A DNA stretch of 24,032 nucleotides, taken from NCBI GenBank assembly GCA_041690035.1, contig JBDNFC010000112.1, forward strand, positions 1 to 24,032. Reading direction: 5' to 3'. Positions 1 through 8,582 of this stretch are shown piece by piece. Both the position numbers and the translations under genes were made by a program. The notes under the pieces are model-generated. The model was not told where the DNA came from and did not search any database. It was given only the letters and a program-made list of their open reading frames with translations. The stretch comes from CALSPH01 sp041690035. Lineage in GTDB: Bacteria; Bacteroidota; Bacteroidia; NS11-12g; UBA955. The stretch's first letter is position 1; the number at the start of each line of letters is the position of its first letter.

Positions 1-1
1 C

Positions 2-154
2 AATTTAAGTATCAAACAAGGCAATGCAGAACCTAAGGGTGTTTGGATTGTCAAAAACAGTGGAATTGCGCTTTACTTAAGAAAAAACATGAGTAAGCCT
101 TCTAAATTGTTTCAAAAATATTCAGATTTTTTTCATCAAAACTATTCGTGCTAA
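2..154 (+). CDS. 3' end of an unrecognised gene (partial)
   Basis: An open frame enters from the left edge and ends at TAA 152-154, giving the last 50 residues of a protein (ending ...SDFFHQNYSC). It is rich in Lys, Ser and aromatic residues and contains no motif that I recognise. The 141 bases to the next start codon make it a separate transcription unit from the peptidase gene. It could equally be a chance open frame, because only 50 codons are visible. Confidence 0.45.
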   Translation, partial: NLSIKQGNAEPKGVWIVKNSGIALYLRKNMSKPSKLFQKYSDFFHQNYSC

Positions 155-270
155 AAAAATCTAACTGCTGAGGTCCGGAATAAAAAAATGAATGTATTAT
201 TTTAAATAAAATTAATGACAAAAATGCGCTGAGAAGTTAAAATCACAAAAGGAAGTAGCAATATTTTTAG

Positions 271-278
271 TATATTTG
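271..278 (+). promoter_or_regulatory. Candidate -7 promoter element for the M20 peptidase
   Basis: TATATTTG matches the Bacteroidota -7 consensus TAnnTTTG exactly and ends 17 bases before the ATG at 296. No TTG lies at the expected -33 distance, so the call rests on one element. Confidence 0.35.
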
Positions 279-295
279 AAGCAATATAATCCAAC

Positions 296-1681
296 ATGAC
301 AAGAGAACACTATATAGCAGAAAACAAAGATCGATTTTTAAGCGAGTTGCTAGATTTATTGCGCATACCAAGTGTAAGTGCAGATAGCACCAAAAATGAA
401 GATGTAAAAAAAGCAGCAGAATTTATTAAAGAAAAACTTATTGCTGCAGGTGCAGATAATGTAGAAATATGTCCAACAGCAGGTCATCCAATAGTATATG
501 GTGATAAAATAATAGATCCAAAATTGCCTACCATTTTAGTCTATGGCCACTATGATGTGCAACCACCAGACCCAATAGATTTGTGGCACTCACCACCTTT
601 TGAACCCATTATAAAAAAAACAGAAGAACACCCAGAAGGCGCTATATATGCCAGAGGCGCTTGTGATGATAAAGGCCAAATGTATATGCACATTAAGGCT
701 TTTGAAACTATGATGCAAACAAACACCTTAGCTTGCAACATAAAATTTATGATGGAAGGCGAAGAAGAGGTAGGCAGCAAAAATTTGAACACTTTTGTAA
801 AAGAAAATAAAGCGCGATTAAAAGCAGATGTAGTATTGGTTTCTGACACAAGTATGTTGGCAAATGACACCCCATCTATTGATGTTGGACTTAGGGGTTT
901 ATCGTATGTAGAGGTCGAGGTTACAGGCCCAAACAGGGATTTGCACAGCGGAGTTTATGGCGGGGCTGTGGCTAACCCTATTAATATATTGGCAAAAATG
1001 ATTGCAGAATTACATGATGAAAATAACCACATTACCATTCCTGGTTTTTATGATGATGTTGTAGAACTATCTGCCGATGAGCGGGCACAATTGGCAAAAG
1101 CGCCATTTGATATTGAGTTTTATAAAAAGGATTTGAAAATCGGTGATGTGTGGGGTGAAAAGAATTTTTCTACCATGGAAAGAACAAGTATAAGACCCAC
1201 ATTGGATGTAAATGGAATTTGGGGAGGGTATATTGGCGAAGGCGCTAAAACAGTTTTACCAAGCAAGGCCTTTGCTAAAATTTCTATGCGATTAGTACCT
1301 AACCAAAATTCTGATAAAATTACACAATTATTTAAATCTTATTTTGAAAGCAAAGCTCCCAAGAATGTTAGTGTAACTGTGCACCCTCATCATGGTGGTG
1401 AGCCAGTAATAACACCAACCAACAGTATCGAATATTTAGCTGCAAGCAAGGCCATGGAAATAACTTTTGGCAAAAAACCTATTCCTACAAGAGGCGGAGG
1501 AAGCATACCCATCATCGCATTATTCGAAACCGAATTAGGGCTTAAATCTGTTTTATTGGGATTTGGTTTAGACTCTGACGCACTGCACAGCCCTAACGAA
1601 AAATTTGGCTTATTTAATTTCTATAAAGGTATTGAAACTATTCCGCATTTCTTTGAATCTTATGCAGAAATGAAAAAATAA
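296..1681 (+). CDS. M20 family dipeptidase (CNDP/PepV-like metallopeptidase)
   Basis: This is a 461-residue cytosolic di-zinc peptidase of the M20 family, expected to cleave dipeptides or short peptides. The metal-binding and catalytic motifs are present in order: GHYDVQ (His85, Asp87), RGACDDKG (Asp124), EGEEEVGS (Glu154-158, catalytic and ligand Glu), SDTS (Asp184) and LHSPNE (His431). The dimerisation-domain signature NRDLHSG is at 214-219. Length and motif order fit the carnosinase-like branch rather than ArgE or DapE. There is no signal peptide. The start ATG at 296 follows an A-rich leader without a Shine-Dalgarno sequence. It is convergent with the helicase gene, whose stop is only 9 bases away. 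The family assignment is firm; the substrate is not visible. Confidence 0.93.
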   Translation: MTREHYIAENKDRFLSELLDLLRIPSVSADSTKNEDVKKAAEFIKEKLIAAGADNVEICPTAGHPIVYGDKIIDPKLPTILVYGHYDVQPPDPIDLWHSPPFEPIIKKTEEHPEGAIYARGACDDKGQMYMHIKAFETMMQTNTLACNIKFMMEGEEEVGSKNLNTFVKENKARLKADVVLVSDTSMLANDTPSIDVGLRGLSYVEVEVTGPNRDLHSGVYGGAVANPINILAKMIAELHDENNHITIPGFYDDVVELSADERAQLAKAPFDIEFYKKDLKIGDVWGEKNFSTMERTSIRPTLDVNGIWGGYIGEGAKTVLPSKAFAKISMRLVPNQNSDKITQLFKSYFESKAPKNVSVTVHPHHGGEPVITPTNSIEYLAASKAMEITFGKKPIPTRGGGSIPIIALFETELGLKSVLLGFGLDSDALHSPNEKFGLFNFYKGIETIPHFFESYAEMKK

Positions 1682-1690
1682 ATACTTGTG

Positions 1691-2914
1691 TTAACGCCTT
1701 CTGCTATAATTAAAATTTCTTTTCTTATTGCCTTGTGATTTTGGTGCGGGCGAAGAGCTTCTATTTTCAGCCTCCGAAGATTTTTCGGGTCTAAAATCAG
1801 GCAATGTTTGCATTGTTAGCCTTTCGCCAATCCATTTCTCAATTGCTTTTGCATAGCTTAATTCTTCATCGCAAACTAGAGAAATGGCATTGCCACTTTC
1901 ACCCGCCCTGCCTGTTCGGCCAATTCTATGCACATAATCTTCAGGAATATTTGGTAGCTCATAGTTTATAACACAAGGCAATAACGGAATATCTAGGCCC
2001 CTTGCAGCAATATCTGTGGCCACTAATACTTGTATAGATCCGTTTTTGAATCCTTCAAGTGCTTTTGTTCTTGCACTTTGACTTTTATTGCCATGTATTG
2101 CAGCAGCATTAATATTGCTCTTTATCAGTTTTTCTGTTAACTTATTTGCACCATGCTTAGTTCTTGTGAAAATAAGCACATTCGACCAGTTTTCTTTTTT
2201 AATTAATTGCGTAACAATTCCTGGTTTATCACCTTTGTTTACATGAAATAGTGTTTGATTAACACGCTCTGCTGTGGTTATTTCGGGTGATATCTCTATT
2301 ATTACAGGGTTATTTAAAATCCCATTGGCTAATTTTTTAATACTTTCAGAAAAAGTAGCAGAAAATAAAAGATTTTGTCTTTTTGTAGGTAAGTAAGCGA
2401 GTATTTTTTTAATATCACGCAAAAATCCCATATCCAACATTCTATCTGCTTCATCTAGTATCAATATTTCTACATCTGCCAAAGATAAAAAACCTTGATT
2501 TTTTAAATCTAGGAGCCTACCTGGAGTGGCTATTAGCACATCAATTCCAGATTTTAAAGCCGAAATTTGCGGATTCGCGCCAACTCCTCCAAATATTACT
2601 GTTGATTTTATTTCTAAAAAATGAGCGTAATCTAATACACTTTCATGCACTTGAGCAGCTAACTCTCTAGTAGGAGTTAAAATCAAGGTGCGAATTTTTC
2701 TGTTTGGCTTTACGTTTTGATTGCTTAATAATTGAAGCATTGGCAATGTAAAACCTGCTGTTTTTCCTGTACCCGTTTGGGCAGATGCAAGTATATCTCG
2801 TCCAGCCAATATTGGTGGCACACTTTGTAATTGAATAGGAGATGGTTCTAAATATCCTTTTTTGCTAATCGCTTTTAGCAGGGCATCAGATAAGCCCAAA
2901 GATTGAAATGACAT
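1691..2914 (-). CDS. DEAD-box ATP-dependent RNA helicase (RhlE-like)
   Basis: A 407-residue DEAD-box RNA helicase that unwinds RNA duplexes in ribosome assembly or RNA decay. All core motifs are visible: Q-motif PSPIQ (25-29), Walker A AQTGTGKT (45-52), PTRELA (81-86), DEAD (154-157), SAT (185-187), ATDIAARGLDIP (299-310) and HRIGRTGRAG (329-338). A basic, Ser- and Asn-rich tail of about 35 residues (ending RNFNYSRRR) is typical of RhlE-type proteins. The open frame extends 23 codons further upstream, but the protein family begins at MSFQSLGLS, so the ATG at 2914 is chosen. A -7 element lies about 65 bases upstream. RhlE-like is an inference from tail and length; other DEAD-box subfamilies remain possible. 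Confidence 0.93.
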   Translation of the reverse strand: MSFQSLGLSDALLKAISKKGYLEPSPIQLQSVPPILAGRDILASAQTGTGKTAGFTLPMLQLLSNQNVKPNRKIRTLILTPTRELAAQVHESVLDYAHFLEIKSTVIFGGVGANPQISALKSGIDVLIATPGRLLDLKNQGFLSLADVEILILDEADRMLDMGFLRDIKKILAYLPTKRQNLLFSATFSESIKKLANGILNNPVIIEISPEITTAERVNQTLFHVNKGDKPGIVTQLIKKENWSNVLIFTRTKHGANKLTEKLIKSNINAAAIHGNKSQSARTKALEGFKNGSIQVLVATDIAARGLDIPLLPCVINYELPNIPEDYVHRIGRTGRAGESGNAISLVCDEELSYAKAIEKWIGERLTMQTLPDFRPEKSSEAENRSSSPAPKSQGNKKRNFNYSRRR

Positions 2915-2980
2915 AAATTTTTTTTGAGTTTTGCAAATAATAAATATAGTAATTGTTGCAAATTGTATTTTAGTAAGCCA

Positions 2981-3014
2981 CAAAGGTAAGCTATTTATCT
3001 CTAATATTTAACAA
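2981..3014 (-). promoter_or_regulatory. Candidate promoter of the DEAD-box helicase
   Basis: On the minus strand TACCTTTG (2981-2988) is a perfect TAnnTTTG box, with TTG at 3012-3014 placed 23 bases upstream. This predicts a 5' leader of roughly 60 bases before the ATG at 2914 and excludes the extended upstream start, which would overlap the box. Confidence 0.4.
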
Positions 3015-3094
3015 TTTCAAACCAGGGTGTTAAAAAACACTCTAAAACCACTATTTTTTAAAATTGCATTTTGATTAGAAAAACAAAGTTTCGC

Positions 3095-5107
3095 TTAGGT
3101 ATTATTTTCCTCAAGCTTTTCAAGATTTAATTCAGCTGCATCTTCTTTGGCTGGTTCTTCATCCTTAATTATCGGTGCTTTAGACATATAATCTTGATAA
3201 GATGTTTTTGAATCAAAAGGACGTTCACCTATTAAGTTTTCTAAGTCAGCCTGAAAAATAATTTCTTTTTCCAGTAATGCCTTTGCTATTTTATCAGTTT
3301 CATTTCTTTTACTGGTTAGCAATTCTTTGGTTCTGGTATATGCCCTATCTACTAATTTTATCACTTCCTCATCAATCATTTTTGCAGTAGAATCACTGTA
3401 GGGTTTATGATATCCATATTCTCCCTGCGGGTCGCTAAAAGATATATTTCCTAACTTTTCATTCATCCCATAGATAGTTACCATTCCATAAGCCATTTTA
3501 GTTATCCTTTCCAAATCACTCAATGCACCCGTACTTATTTTTCCAAAGAACAAGTCTTCAGCTGCCCTGCCTCCAAGCATCATGCATATGCTATCCATTA
3601 ATTGCTCTGTTCTGTATAAATATTGCTCTTTTGGTAAATATTGAGCATAACCCAATGCAGCAACACCCCTAGGTACAATACTTACTTTTACCAAAGGATC
3701 TGCATGCTCAAGAAACCAACCTGCAACAGCATGCCCTGCCTCATGATAAGCCACTATTTCTTTTTCTTCTGGAGAGATTAATTTATTTTTTTTCTCTAAG
3801 CCCCCAATTACCCTATCTACTGCATCTTGAAAATCTTGCATATTCACGGCAGATTTATTCTGCCGCGCAGCTATTAATGCAGCTTCATTGCAAACATTAG
3901 CAATTTCTGCACCTGCAAAGCCGGGTGTTTGTGCAGCCAATTTCTTAGCATCCACATCCTTATCTAATTTTGTTAATGGTTTTAGGTGAACCCTAAAAAT
4001 TTCTTCTCTCCCATTGATATCTGGCTTATCTACAGATATTGTTCTGTCAAACCTGCCTGGCCTAAGCAATGCTGCATCTAAAATGTCTGGTCTATTTGTT
4101 GCGGCCAATATTATCACACCGCTATCTGTGCCAAATCCATCCATTTCAGAAAGTAATTGATTGAGCGTGTTTTCTCTTTCATCATTGCCACCTTGCGCCA
4201 TATTTTTGCCCCTTGCTCTGCCTATTGCATCTATTTCGTCTATAAATATGATACAAGGTGCTTTTTCTTTAGCTTGTTTAAATAAATCTCTTACCCTACT
4301 TGCACCCACTCCCACAAACATTTCCACAAAATCAGAACCCGATAATGAGAAAAAAGGCACTCCTGCTTCGCCTGCAACAGCTTTTGCAAGCAAGGTTTTG
4401 CCAGTTCCTGGAGGGCCTACAAGCAAACAGCCTTTAGGTATTTTTCCTCCCAAATCGGTATACTTTTTTGGAAACTTTAAGAAATCTACTACTTCTACTA
4501 TTTCTACTTTTGCTTCTTCCAATCCTGCTACATCCTTGAAGGTTACATTTACTTTGCTGTCTTTTTCAAATAATTTTGCTCGCGATTTTCCTATACTAAA
4601 TATCTGCCCTGCTCCTCCTCCAGCTCCGCCCGACATCCTTTTCATTAAAAAGAACCACATAAATGCTAAAAAACCTATGAAGAACAACCATTGAATAATT
4701 CCACTGTGATCTGCTCTATTAGCAGCGTTTGGCCGCACTCGATAAGCCTCATTAATATTTTTATCGATATCTTTTAGCTGCTCATAAAATTGTTTTCCAT
4801 CTACCTCTAATCTATATTGAGGGCTTTTTTGTCCAAACATACTTTTTGGCGGTGTGGCATCTTTATATTTGTCATTCTCAAGCGCTTCTTCTTTTAGGAA
4901 AATTTCTGCATCTTGTTGGTTTACAACTGTTATACCGCTAACATCTCCGCTTTTTAACATACTCTCAAGTCTTTGTATGTCGATATCTTTTACAGGACTG
5001 CCGCTGGGCAAAAATAACATCACTAATAATAGGCCTAAAAGCCCTATATATATCCAATTGCTATTAAATTTTGGACGTTGTTTTGGTTTTTGATTCTCTT
5101 CTGTCAT
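3095..5107 (-). CDS. ftsH: ATP-dependent zinc metalloprotease FtsH
   Basis: FtsH is a hexameric inner-membrane AAA+ protease that extracts and degrades membrane proteins and short-lived regulators. The 670 residues show an N-terminal membrane helix (about 19-34), a periplasmic segment (35-135), a second helix (about 138-156), a Gly-rich linker (SGGAGGGAG), Walker A GPPGTGKT (231-238), Walker B with FIDEID (288-293), the second region of homology ending RPGRFDR (349-355), and the zinc motif HEAGH (455-459). The later STGALSDLERIT stretch carries the expected third zinc ligand Asp. The acidic C-terminal tail after residue 620 is variable in the family. The start at 5107 gives the usual short hydrophilic N-terminus. 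It is transcribed alone, with a -7 element upstream. Confidence 0.97.
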   Translation of the reverse strand: MTEENQKPKQRPKFNSNWIYIGLLGLLLVMLFLPSGSPVKDIDIQRLESMLKSGDVSGITVVNQQDAEIFLKEEALENDKYKDATPPKSMFGQKSPQYRLEVDGKQFYEQLKDIDKNINEAYRVRPNAANRADHSGIIQWLFFIGFLAFMWFFLMKRMSGGAGGGAGQIFSIGKSRAKLFEKDSKVNVTFKDVAGLEEAKVEIVEVVDFLKFPKKYTDLGGKIPKGCLLVGPPGTGKTLLAKAVAGEAGVPFFSLSGSDFVEMFVGVGASRVRDLFKQAKEKAPCIIFIDEIDAIGRARGKNMAQGGNDERENTLNQLLSEMDGFGTDSGVIILAATNRPDILDAALLRPGRFDRTISVDKPDINGREEIFRVHLKPLTKLDKDVDAKKLAAQTPGFAGAEIANVCNEAALIAARQNKSAVNMQDFQDAVDRVIGGLEKKNKLISPEEKEIVAYHEAGHAVAGWFLEHADPLVKVSIVPRGVAALGYAQYLPKEQYLYRTEQLMDSICMMLGGRAAEDLFFGKISTGALSDLERITKMAYGMVTIYGMNEKLGNISFSDPQGEYGYHKPYSDSTAKMIDEEVIKLVDRAYTRTKELLTSKRNETDKIAKALLEKEIIFQADLENLIGERPFDSKTSYQDYMSKAPIIKDEEPAKEDAAELNLEKLEENNT

Positions 5108-5165
5108 TAAAATGATTGTTTTTTCTCGTATTTATAAAATGCTACTGCAAAAGCTAAGCCAAGGT

Positions 5166-5173
5166 CAAAGTTA
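5166..5173 (-). promoter_or_regulatory. Candidate -7 promoter element for ftsH
   Basis: TAACTTTG on the minus strand is an exact TAnnTTTG box about 58 bases before the ftsH start. No TTG lies at the expected spacing, so support is moderate. Confidence 0.35.
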
Positions 5174-5223
5174 GGCATATATTTATTAAGGAAATTAAAA
5201 ATTCTAAATTAAAACAAGTAATA

Positions 5224-5255
5224 TTGTCGTTAGTTTTAAAGATTGATTATTTTTG
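5224..5255 (+). promoter_or_regulatory. Promoter of the kbl operon
   Basis: TTG (5224-5226), a 21-base spacer and TATTTTTG (5248-5255) together match both Bacteroidota promoter elements at good spacing. A small inverted repeat (TGCCT at 5254-5258, AGGCA at 5266-5270) lies across the expected transcription start and could be an operator or a 5' hairpin. The leader to the ATG at 5305 would be about 45 bases. Confidence 0.5.
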
Positions 5256-5304
5256 CCTGCCAAATAGGCACAAATAAAAAAATAATTTTAATAATAAAGA
5301 AAAT

Positions 5305-6504
5305 ATGTACGGAAATTTAAAAAAGCAACTAACGGATGAGCTAGCAGAAATTAAATCTCAGGGACTTTACAAAACTGAGCGCATAATAACATCGGAGCAA
5401 GCTGCAGAAATAACTTTAAATACTGGCGAAAAAGTGCTAAATTTTTGCGCCAACAATTATTTGGGGCTAAGCAGCCACCCTAGGGTTATTGCTGCTGCCA
5501 AAAGTGCCTTAGACACACATGGTTTTGGAATGTCAAGTGTGCGCTTTATTTGCGGCACACAAGACATTCATAAACAACTAGAAACAAAGATTGCAGAATT
5601 TTACCAAACCGAAGACACCATATTATATGCAGCGGCATTTGATGCAAATGGGGGAGTTTTCGAACCTTTATTTAATGAGCATGATGCCATAATTTCTGAT
5701 GCCCTAAATCATGCAAGCATTATTGATGGTGTGCGTTTGTGCAAGGCCATGCGCTATCGCTATGCCAACAACGATATGCAAGATTTAGAAAAACAATTAA
5801 TATTGGCTACAGAAGCAGGTGCTAAGAATAAAATAATTGTGACAGATGGTGTTTTTAGCATGGATGGGTACGTGGCACAATTAGATAAAATAGTGGTTTT
5901 AGCAAAAAAACACAACGCTTTGGTAATGGTAGACGAATGCCATGCAGCTGGTTTTATTGGAAAAACAGGGATAGGAACACCAGAATTGTGCAATGTATTG
6001 GGCGAAATTGATATTATTACTGGAACCCTTGGCAAAGCATTAGGTGGGGCAATGGGTGGATACACTACAGGCAAAAAAGAAATTATAGAAATGCTAAGAC
6101 AAAGAAGTAGACCCTATTTATTTTCAAACTCTCTTGCTCCAGTTATTGTAGGTGCTTCACTTGCGGTTTTTGATATTTTATCAGAAAGTACGTCATTAAG
6201 AGATACGCTCGAAGAAAATATTAATTATTTTAAAACAGGTCTTAAAAAAATTGGCTTAGATTATAAAGATGGAAACTCTGCAATTGTACCTATTATGCTT
6301 TATGATGCTAAAATAGCTCAGAATATGGCAGAACAATTATTAGCAGAAGGTATTTATGTAATCGGTTTTTTTTACCCGGTTGTGCCAAAAGATCAAGCCC
6401 GAATTAGGGTACAGTTAAGCGCTGCACATACCAAAGCACATCTTGATAAGGCTCTTGCTGCTTTTGAAAAAGTGTATAACAATATGCAAATAGCTACTTC
6501 TTAA
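5305..6504 (+). CDS. kbl: Glycine C-acetyltransferase (2-amino-3-ketobutyrate CoA ligase)
   Basis: A 399-residue PLP enzyme of the alpha-oxoamine synthase family. It cleaves 2-amino-3-ketobutyrate with CoA to glycine and acetyl-CoA, the second step of threonine breakdown through threonine dehydrogenase. The family features are visible: FCANNYLGLSSHP (47-59), the SSVRFICGTQ substrate loop (77-86), LNHASIIDG with PLP-stacking His136, VDECHAAG (Asp210, His213) and the Schiff-base Lys244 in TGTLGKALGGAMGGY. Length equals E. coli Kbl (about 398). Related synthases (BioF, HemA, serine palmitoyltransferase) are the alternatives; the N-terminus and the SVRFICGTQ loop favour Kbl. It is followed after 8 bases by an SDR gene, so they are probably cotranscribed. 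No threonine dehydrogenase is in the window. Confidence 0.92.
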   Translation: MYGNLKKQLTDELAEIKSQGLYKTERIITSEQAAEITLNTGEKVLNFCANNYLGLSSHPRVIAAAKSALDTHGFGMSSVRFICGTQDIHKQLETKIAEFYQTEDTILYAAAFDANGGVFEPLFNEHDAIISDALNHASIIDGVRLCKAMRYRYANNDMQDLEKQLILATEAGAKNKIIVTDGVFSMDGYVAQLDKIVVLAKKHNALVMVDECHAAGFIGKTGIGTPELCNVLGEIDIITGTLGKALGGAMGGYTTGKKEIIEMLRQRSRPYLFSNSLAPVIVGASLAVFDILSESTSLRDTLEENINYFKTGLKKIGLDYKDGNSAIVPIMLYDAKIAQNMAEQLLAEGIYVIGFFYPVVPKDQARIRVQLSAAHTKAHLDKALAAFEKVYNNMQIATS

Positions 6505-6512
6505 CAAAAAAA

Positions 6513-7301
6513 ATGATAAATATAGATTTAAAAGAAAAAACTGCCCTTGTATGCGGAGGCACTGCGGGCATAGGTAAGGCCATTGCAGAAGTATTGGCTA
6601 AGGCAGATGCTAATATTGTCTTGTGCGGACGTAATCAAGATAAACTAATTGCACAATTAGCCGTTTTAAAAAATTTGGGAACAGGCACACATCAATACGT
6701 TGTTGCCAATTTTGAAGATAATTTATCTGTGAGTGCTGCGGCATTGCTTGCAGCAGATCAATATAAGCCAAATATTGTAATTAACAACACAGGTGGCCCA
6801 CCAGCCGGCAAAGCACATTTGGCCAAAAGCACAGAGTATATGGATGCTTTTAAACAACATTTAATTAATAATCATATTATCACAAGTGCTTGCCTGCCAA
6901 GAATGATAGATAAAAAATGGGGTAGAATAATTAACATTATTAGCACTTCAGTAAAAGCACCCTTAGATAATCTCGGAGTTAGCAATACTATTAGAGCTGC
7001 AGTGGCCAATTGGAGTAAAACAATTGCTACAGAGCTAGCCCCACATAATATTACAGTTAATAATATTTTGCCAGGGGCTACTGCCACAGAAAGATTGACC
7101 AACATCATATCTGGCAAAGCAGAAAAAGCAAATGTATCTAAATTAGAAATAGAAAAATTAATGCTTCATGAAATACCAGCAGGAAGGTTTGCAAAACCAG
7201 AAGAAATCGCCAATGCTGCATTATTTCTTTCAAGCGATTTGGCTTCATATATCACTGGCACCAATATTGTTGTTGATGGAGGGCGTACTGTTTGTTTGTA
7301 A
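6513..7301 (+). CDS. Short-chain dehydrogenase/reductase with atypical active site (FabG-like)
   Basis: A 262-residue Rossmann-fold SDR, annotated by homology as a 3-oxoacyl-ACP-reductase-like oxidoreductase. The nucleotide-binding GGTAGIG motif (15-21), NNTGGPPAG (91-99), the IISTS serine strand (142-146) and the C-terminal ITGTNIVVDGG are clear. The usual YxxxK catalytic pair is absent: the aligned position reads S157-N-T-I-R161. This substitution is, to my knowledge, shared by a recognised FabG-like SDR subgroup that lacks the canonical tetrad, so it is unlikely to be a sequencing error. The gene starts 8 bases after kbl and probably shares its promoter, but no reaction linking it to threonine catabolism can be read from the sequence. 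Confidence 0.85.
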   Translation: MINIDLKEKTALVCGGTAGIGKAIAEVLAKADANIVLCGRNQDKLIAQLAVLKNLGTGTHQYVVANFEDNLSVSAAALLAADQYKPNIVINNTGGPPAGKAHLAKSTEYMDAFKQHLINNHIITSACLPRMIDKKWGRIINIISTSVKAPLDNLGVSNTIRAAVANWSKTIATELAPHNITVNNILPGATATERLTNIISGKAEKANVSKLEIEKLMLHEIPAGRFAKPEEIANAALFLSSDLASYITGTNIVVDGGRTVCL

Positions 7302-7349
7302 CATTTATAATTTTAATTAAAATAATTTTTTAATATTATATTAATACTA

Positions 7350-7357
7350 TAAGTTTG
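7350..7357 (+). promoter_or_regulatory. Candidate -7 element for the BON lipoprotein gene
   Basis: TAAGTTTG is an exact TAnnTTTG box 29 bases before the ATG at 7387, in a very A+T-rich gap. There is no TTG at the proper distance upstream. Confidence 0.35.
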
Positions 7358-7386
7358 TAGTTCAATAATTTAATAAAAAACTAAAA

Positions 7387-8247
7387 ATGAAAAAATCTAA
7401 TTTAATTTTAGCAATGGTAATTGCTTTTGTAGGCTTAATTTCTCTTAACTCTTGCAAGCCAAAAGATTCTGATATCAAAATGGCAGTTGAAAAAGCAATG
7501 CAATCAAATCCTGATATGGCAGCAATGGCAGTAAGTGTTGAAAAAGGTGTAGTAACCATTAGTGGAGAGTGTAAAGATGAGGTTTGCAAAGCGAGTTGTC
7601 AATCAATAATTTCTGCAATCAAAGGTGTAAAATCTGTTGTAAACAATTGCACTATAACCCCTCCGCCTGCCCCACTCTAGAAATACCAACCATATCTGCT
7701 TCAGAGCAAGGTGTAAAAGACGCTTTAAAAGACTTTCCAAATATTAGCTACACCGTGCAAGAAGGTACGGTGGTGCTAACAGGAGAAATCGAAAAAAGTA
7801 AATTAATTGTTGTAATGCAAGCATTGCAGGCACTAAACCTAAAGGTAGATAGCAAAGGATTAACCAAAAAATAGTATAGAAAATGTTTCTGACTTTGTTA
7901 TTAGCGAGCAAAACAACACTTTATACATCAAAGGTACTTCTAATGCAATTGTAAAAGCTAGACTTTGGGGTGCTTACAATAATATAGATCCTGATTATAG
8001 TTCTGGAGATTTAGTTTTAAACATATCTGCTCCTGATTTGCCCGTAGGTTCAAAACTAAAAATCACAACAGCAAGCAGCAATTTAAATATCAGGTCTGGC
8101 GCAAGCACAAGTGACACTATTGTGGGCAAAGCAGCTCATGGCATAATAGTTACCCTTGTTAATCAATTAAACAATCAGTGGTGGGAAATTCGCACTGATG
8201 ATGGAGAACAGGGCTTTACGTTTACCCAATATTTAACTCAATCCTAA
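7387..8247 (+). pseudogene. BON-BON-SH3 lipoprotein gene broken by two compensating frameshifts
   Basis: Read across three frames, this is one 286-residue envelope lipoprotein. The first frame (7387-7680) gives a signal peptide with lipobox LNSC (Cys23) and a BON domain (about 27-92). The frame then drops by one near 7658-7680, and a second BON-like segment runs in the new frame (about 7681-7874, VKDALKDFPN to VDSKGLTKK). An A6 run at 7866-7871 then restores the first frame, where about 55 further residues lead into a bacterial SH3 domain (SSNLNIRSGAS...WWEIRTDDGEQGF) ending at 8247. The total length is an exact multiple of three. BON and SH3 domains bind phospholipid/envelope components and peptidoglycan respectively. 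As written, only the first 97-residue lipoprotein (7387-7680) would be made. Sequencing error at the C4 and A6 runs is as likely as true decay. Confidence 0.8.
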
Positions 8248-8272
8248 TAATTAATATAAGCTCCTAAAAAAG

Positions 8273-8302
8273 AAAGCCTGCAATAAAATTGCAGGCTTTT
8301 TT
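8273..8302 (+). terminator. Rho-independent terminator
   Basis: A perfect 12-base-pair inverted repeat (AAAGCCTGCAAT at 8273-8284, ATTGCAGGCTTT at 8288-8299) with a 3-base loop runs into T6 (8297-8302). It lies 25 bases after the SH3-domain stop and ends that transcription unit. Confidence 0.88.
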
Positions 8303-8552
8303 AGTATGTCTTTATTGAAATTGCCGTCTTATTAATGTTAAACCAAAAATCCGAATTGGATATTCTGCTGTGATTTAAAACCCTATTTTGATGCAACTAT
8401 TTTGAATTAAAATATTTATTTATCAGCCTTAGCAGGTTTAAAAAATTAGCACCTGTTTTTATTAAATTTTTAAAACTCCCATTTATAACAAATGCTTGAT
8501 AAAGATATAAAATATTGAAGATGTTTTATAAACAAAGTAGTATATAAAAGCC

Positions 8553-8560
8553 TAAATTTG
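8553..8560 (+). promoter_or_regulatory. Candidate -7 element for hflX
   Basis: TAAATTTG is an exact TAnnTTTG box 22 bases before the TTG start codon at 8583. Its position leaves little room for a start further upstream, which supports TTG as the true start. No -33 TTG was found. Confidence 0.4.
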
Positions 8561-8582
8561 CACATTACTATCAATTTATATT

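Larger units (their letters stand above)
8248..8582. other. Intergenic region between the BON/SH3 gene and hflX
   Basis: These 335 bases hold a terminator near the left end (8273-8302) and a -7 element near the right end (8553-8560). The 250 A+T-rich bases between them show no start-to-stop frame, RNA structure or repeat that I can support. Confidence 0.6.

Noticed and set aside
3027..3040. GTGTT-A4-AACAC dyad downstream of ftsH as a terminator
   Set aside because: The stem is only 5 base pairs with little GC and no proper T-run after it, and it lies beside the helicase promoter. Too weak to call.
4161..4694. Plus-strand 177-residue open frame inside ftsH
   Set aside because: Antisense to the conserved AAA domain of FtsH, with no start context and low-complexity composition.
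7584..7874. A separate 96-residue gene starting at 7584
   Set aside because: Its first 30 residues are out of frame with the first BON domain and look random, while the rest continues the lipoprotein architecture. It is better explained as the middle segment of a frameshifted gene.
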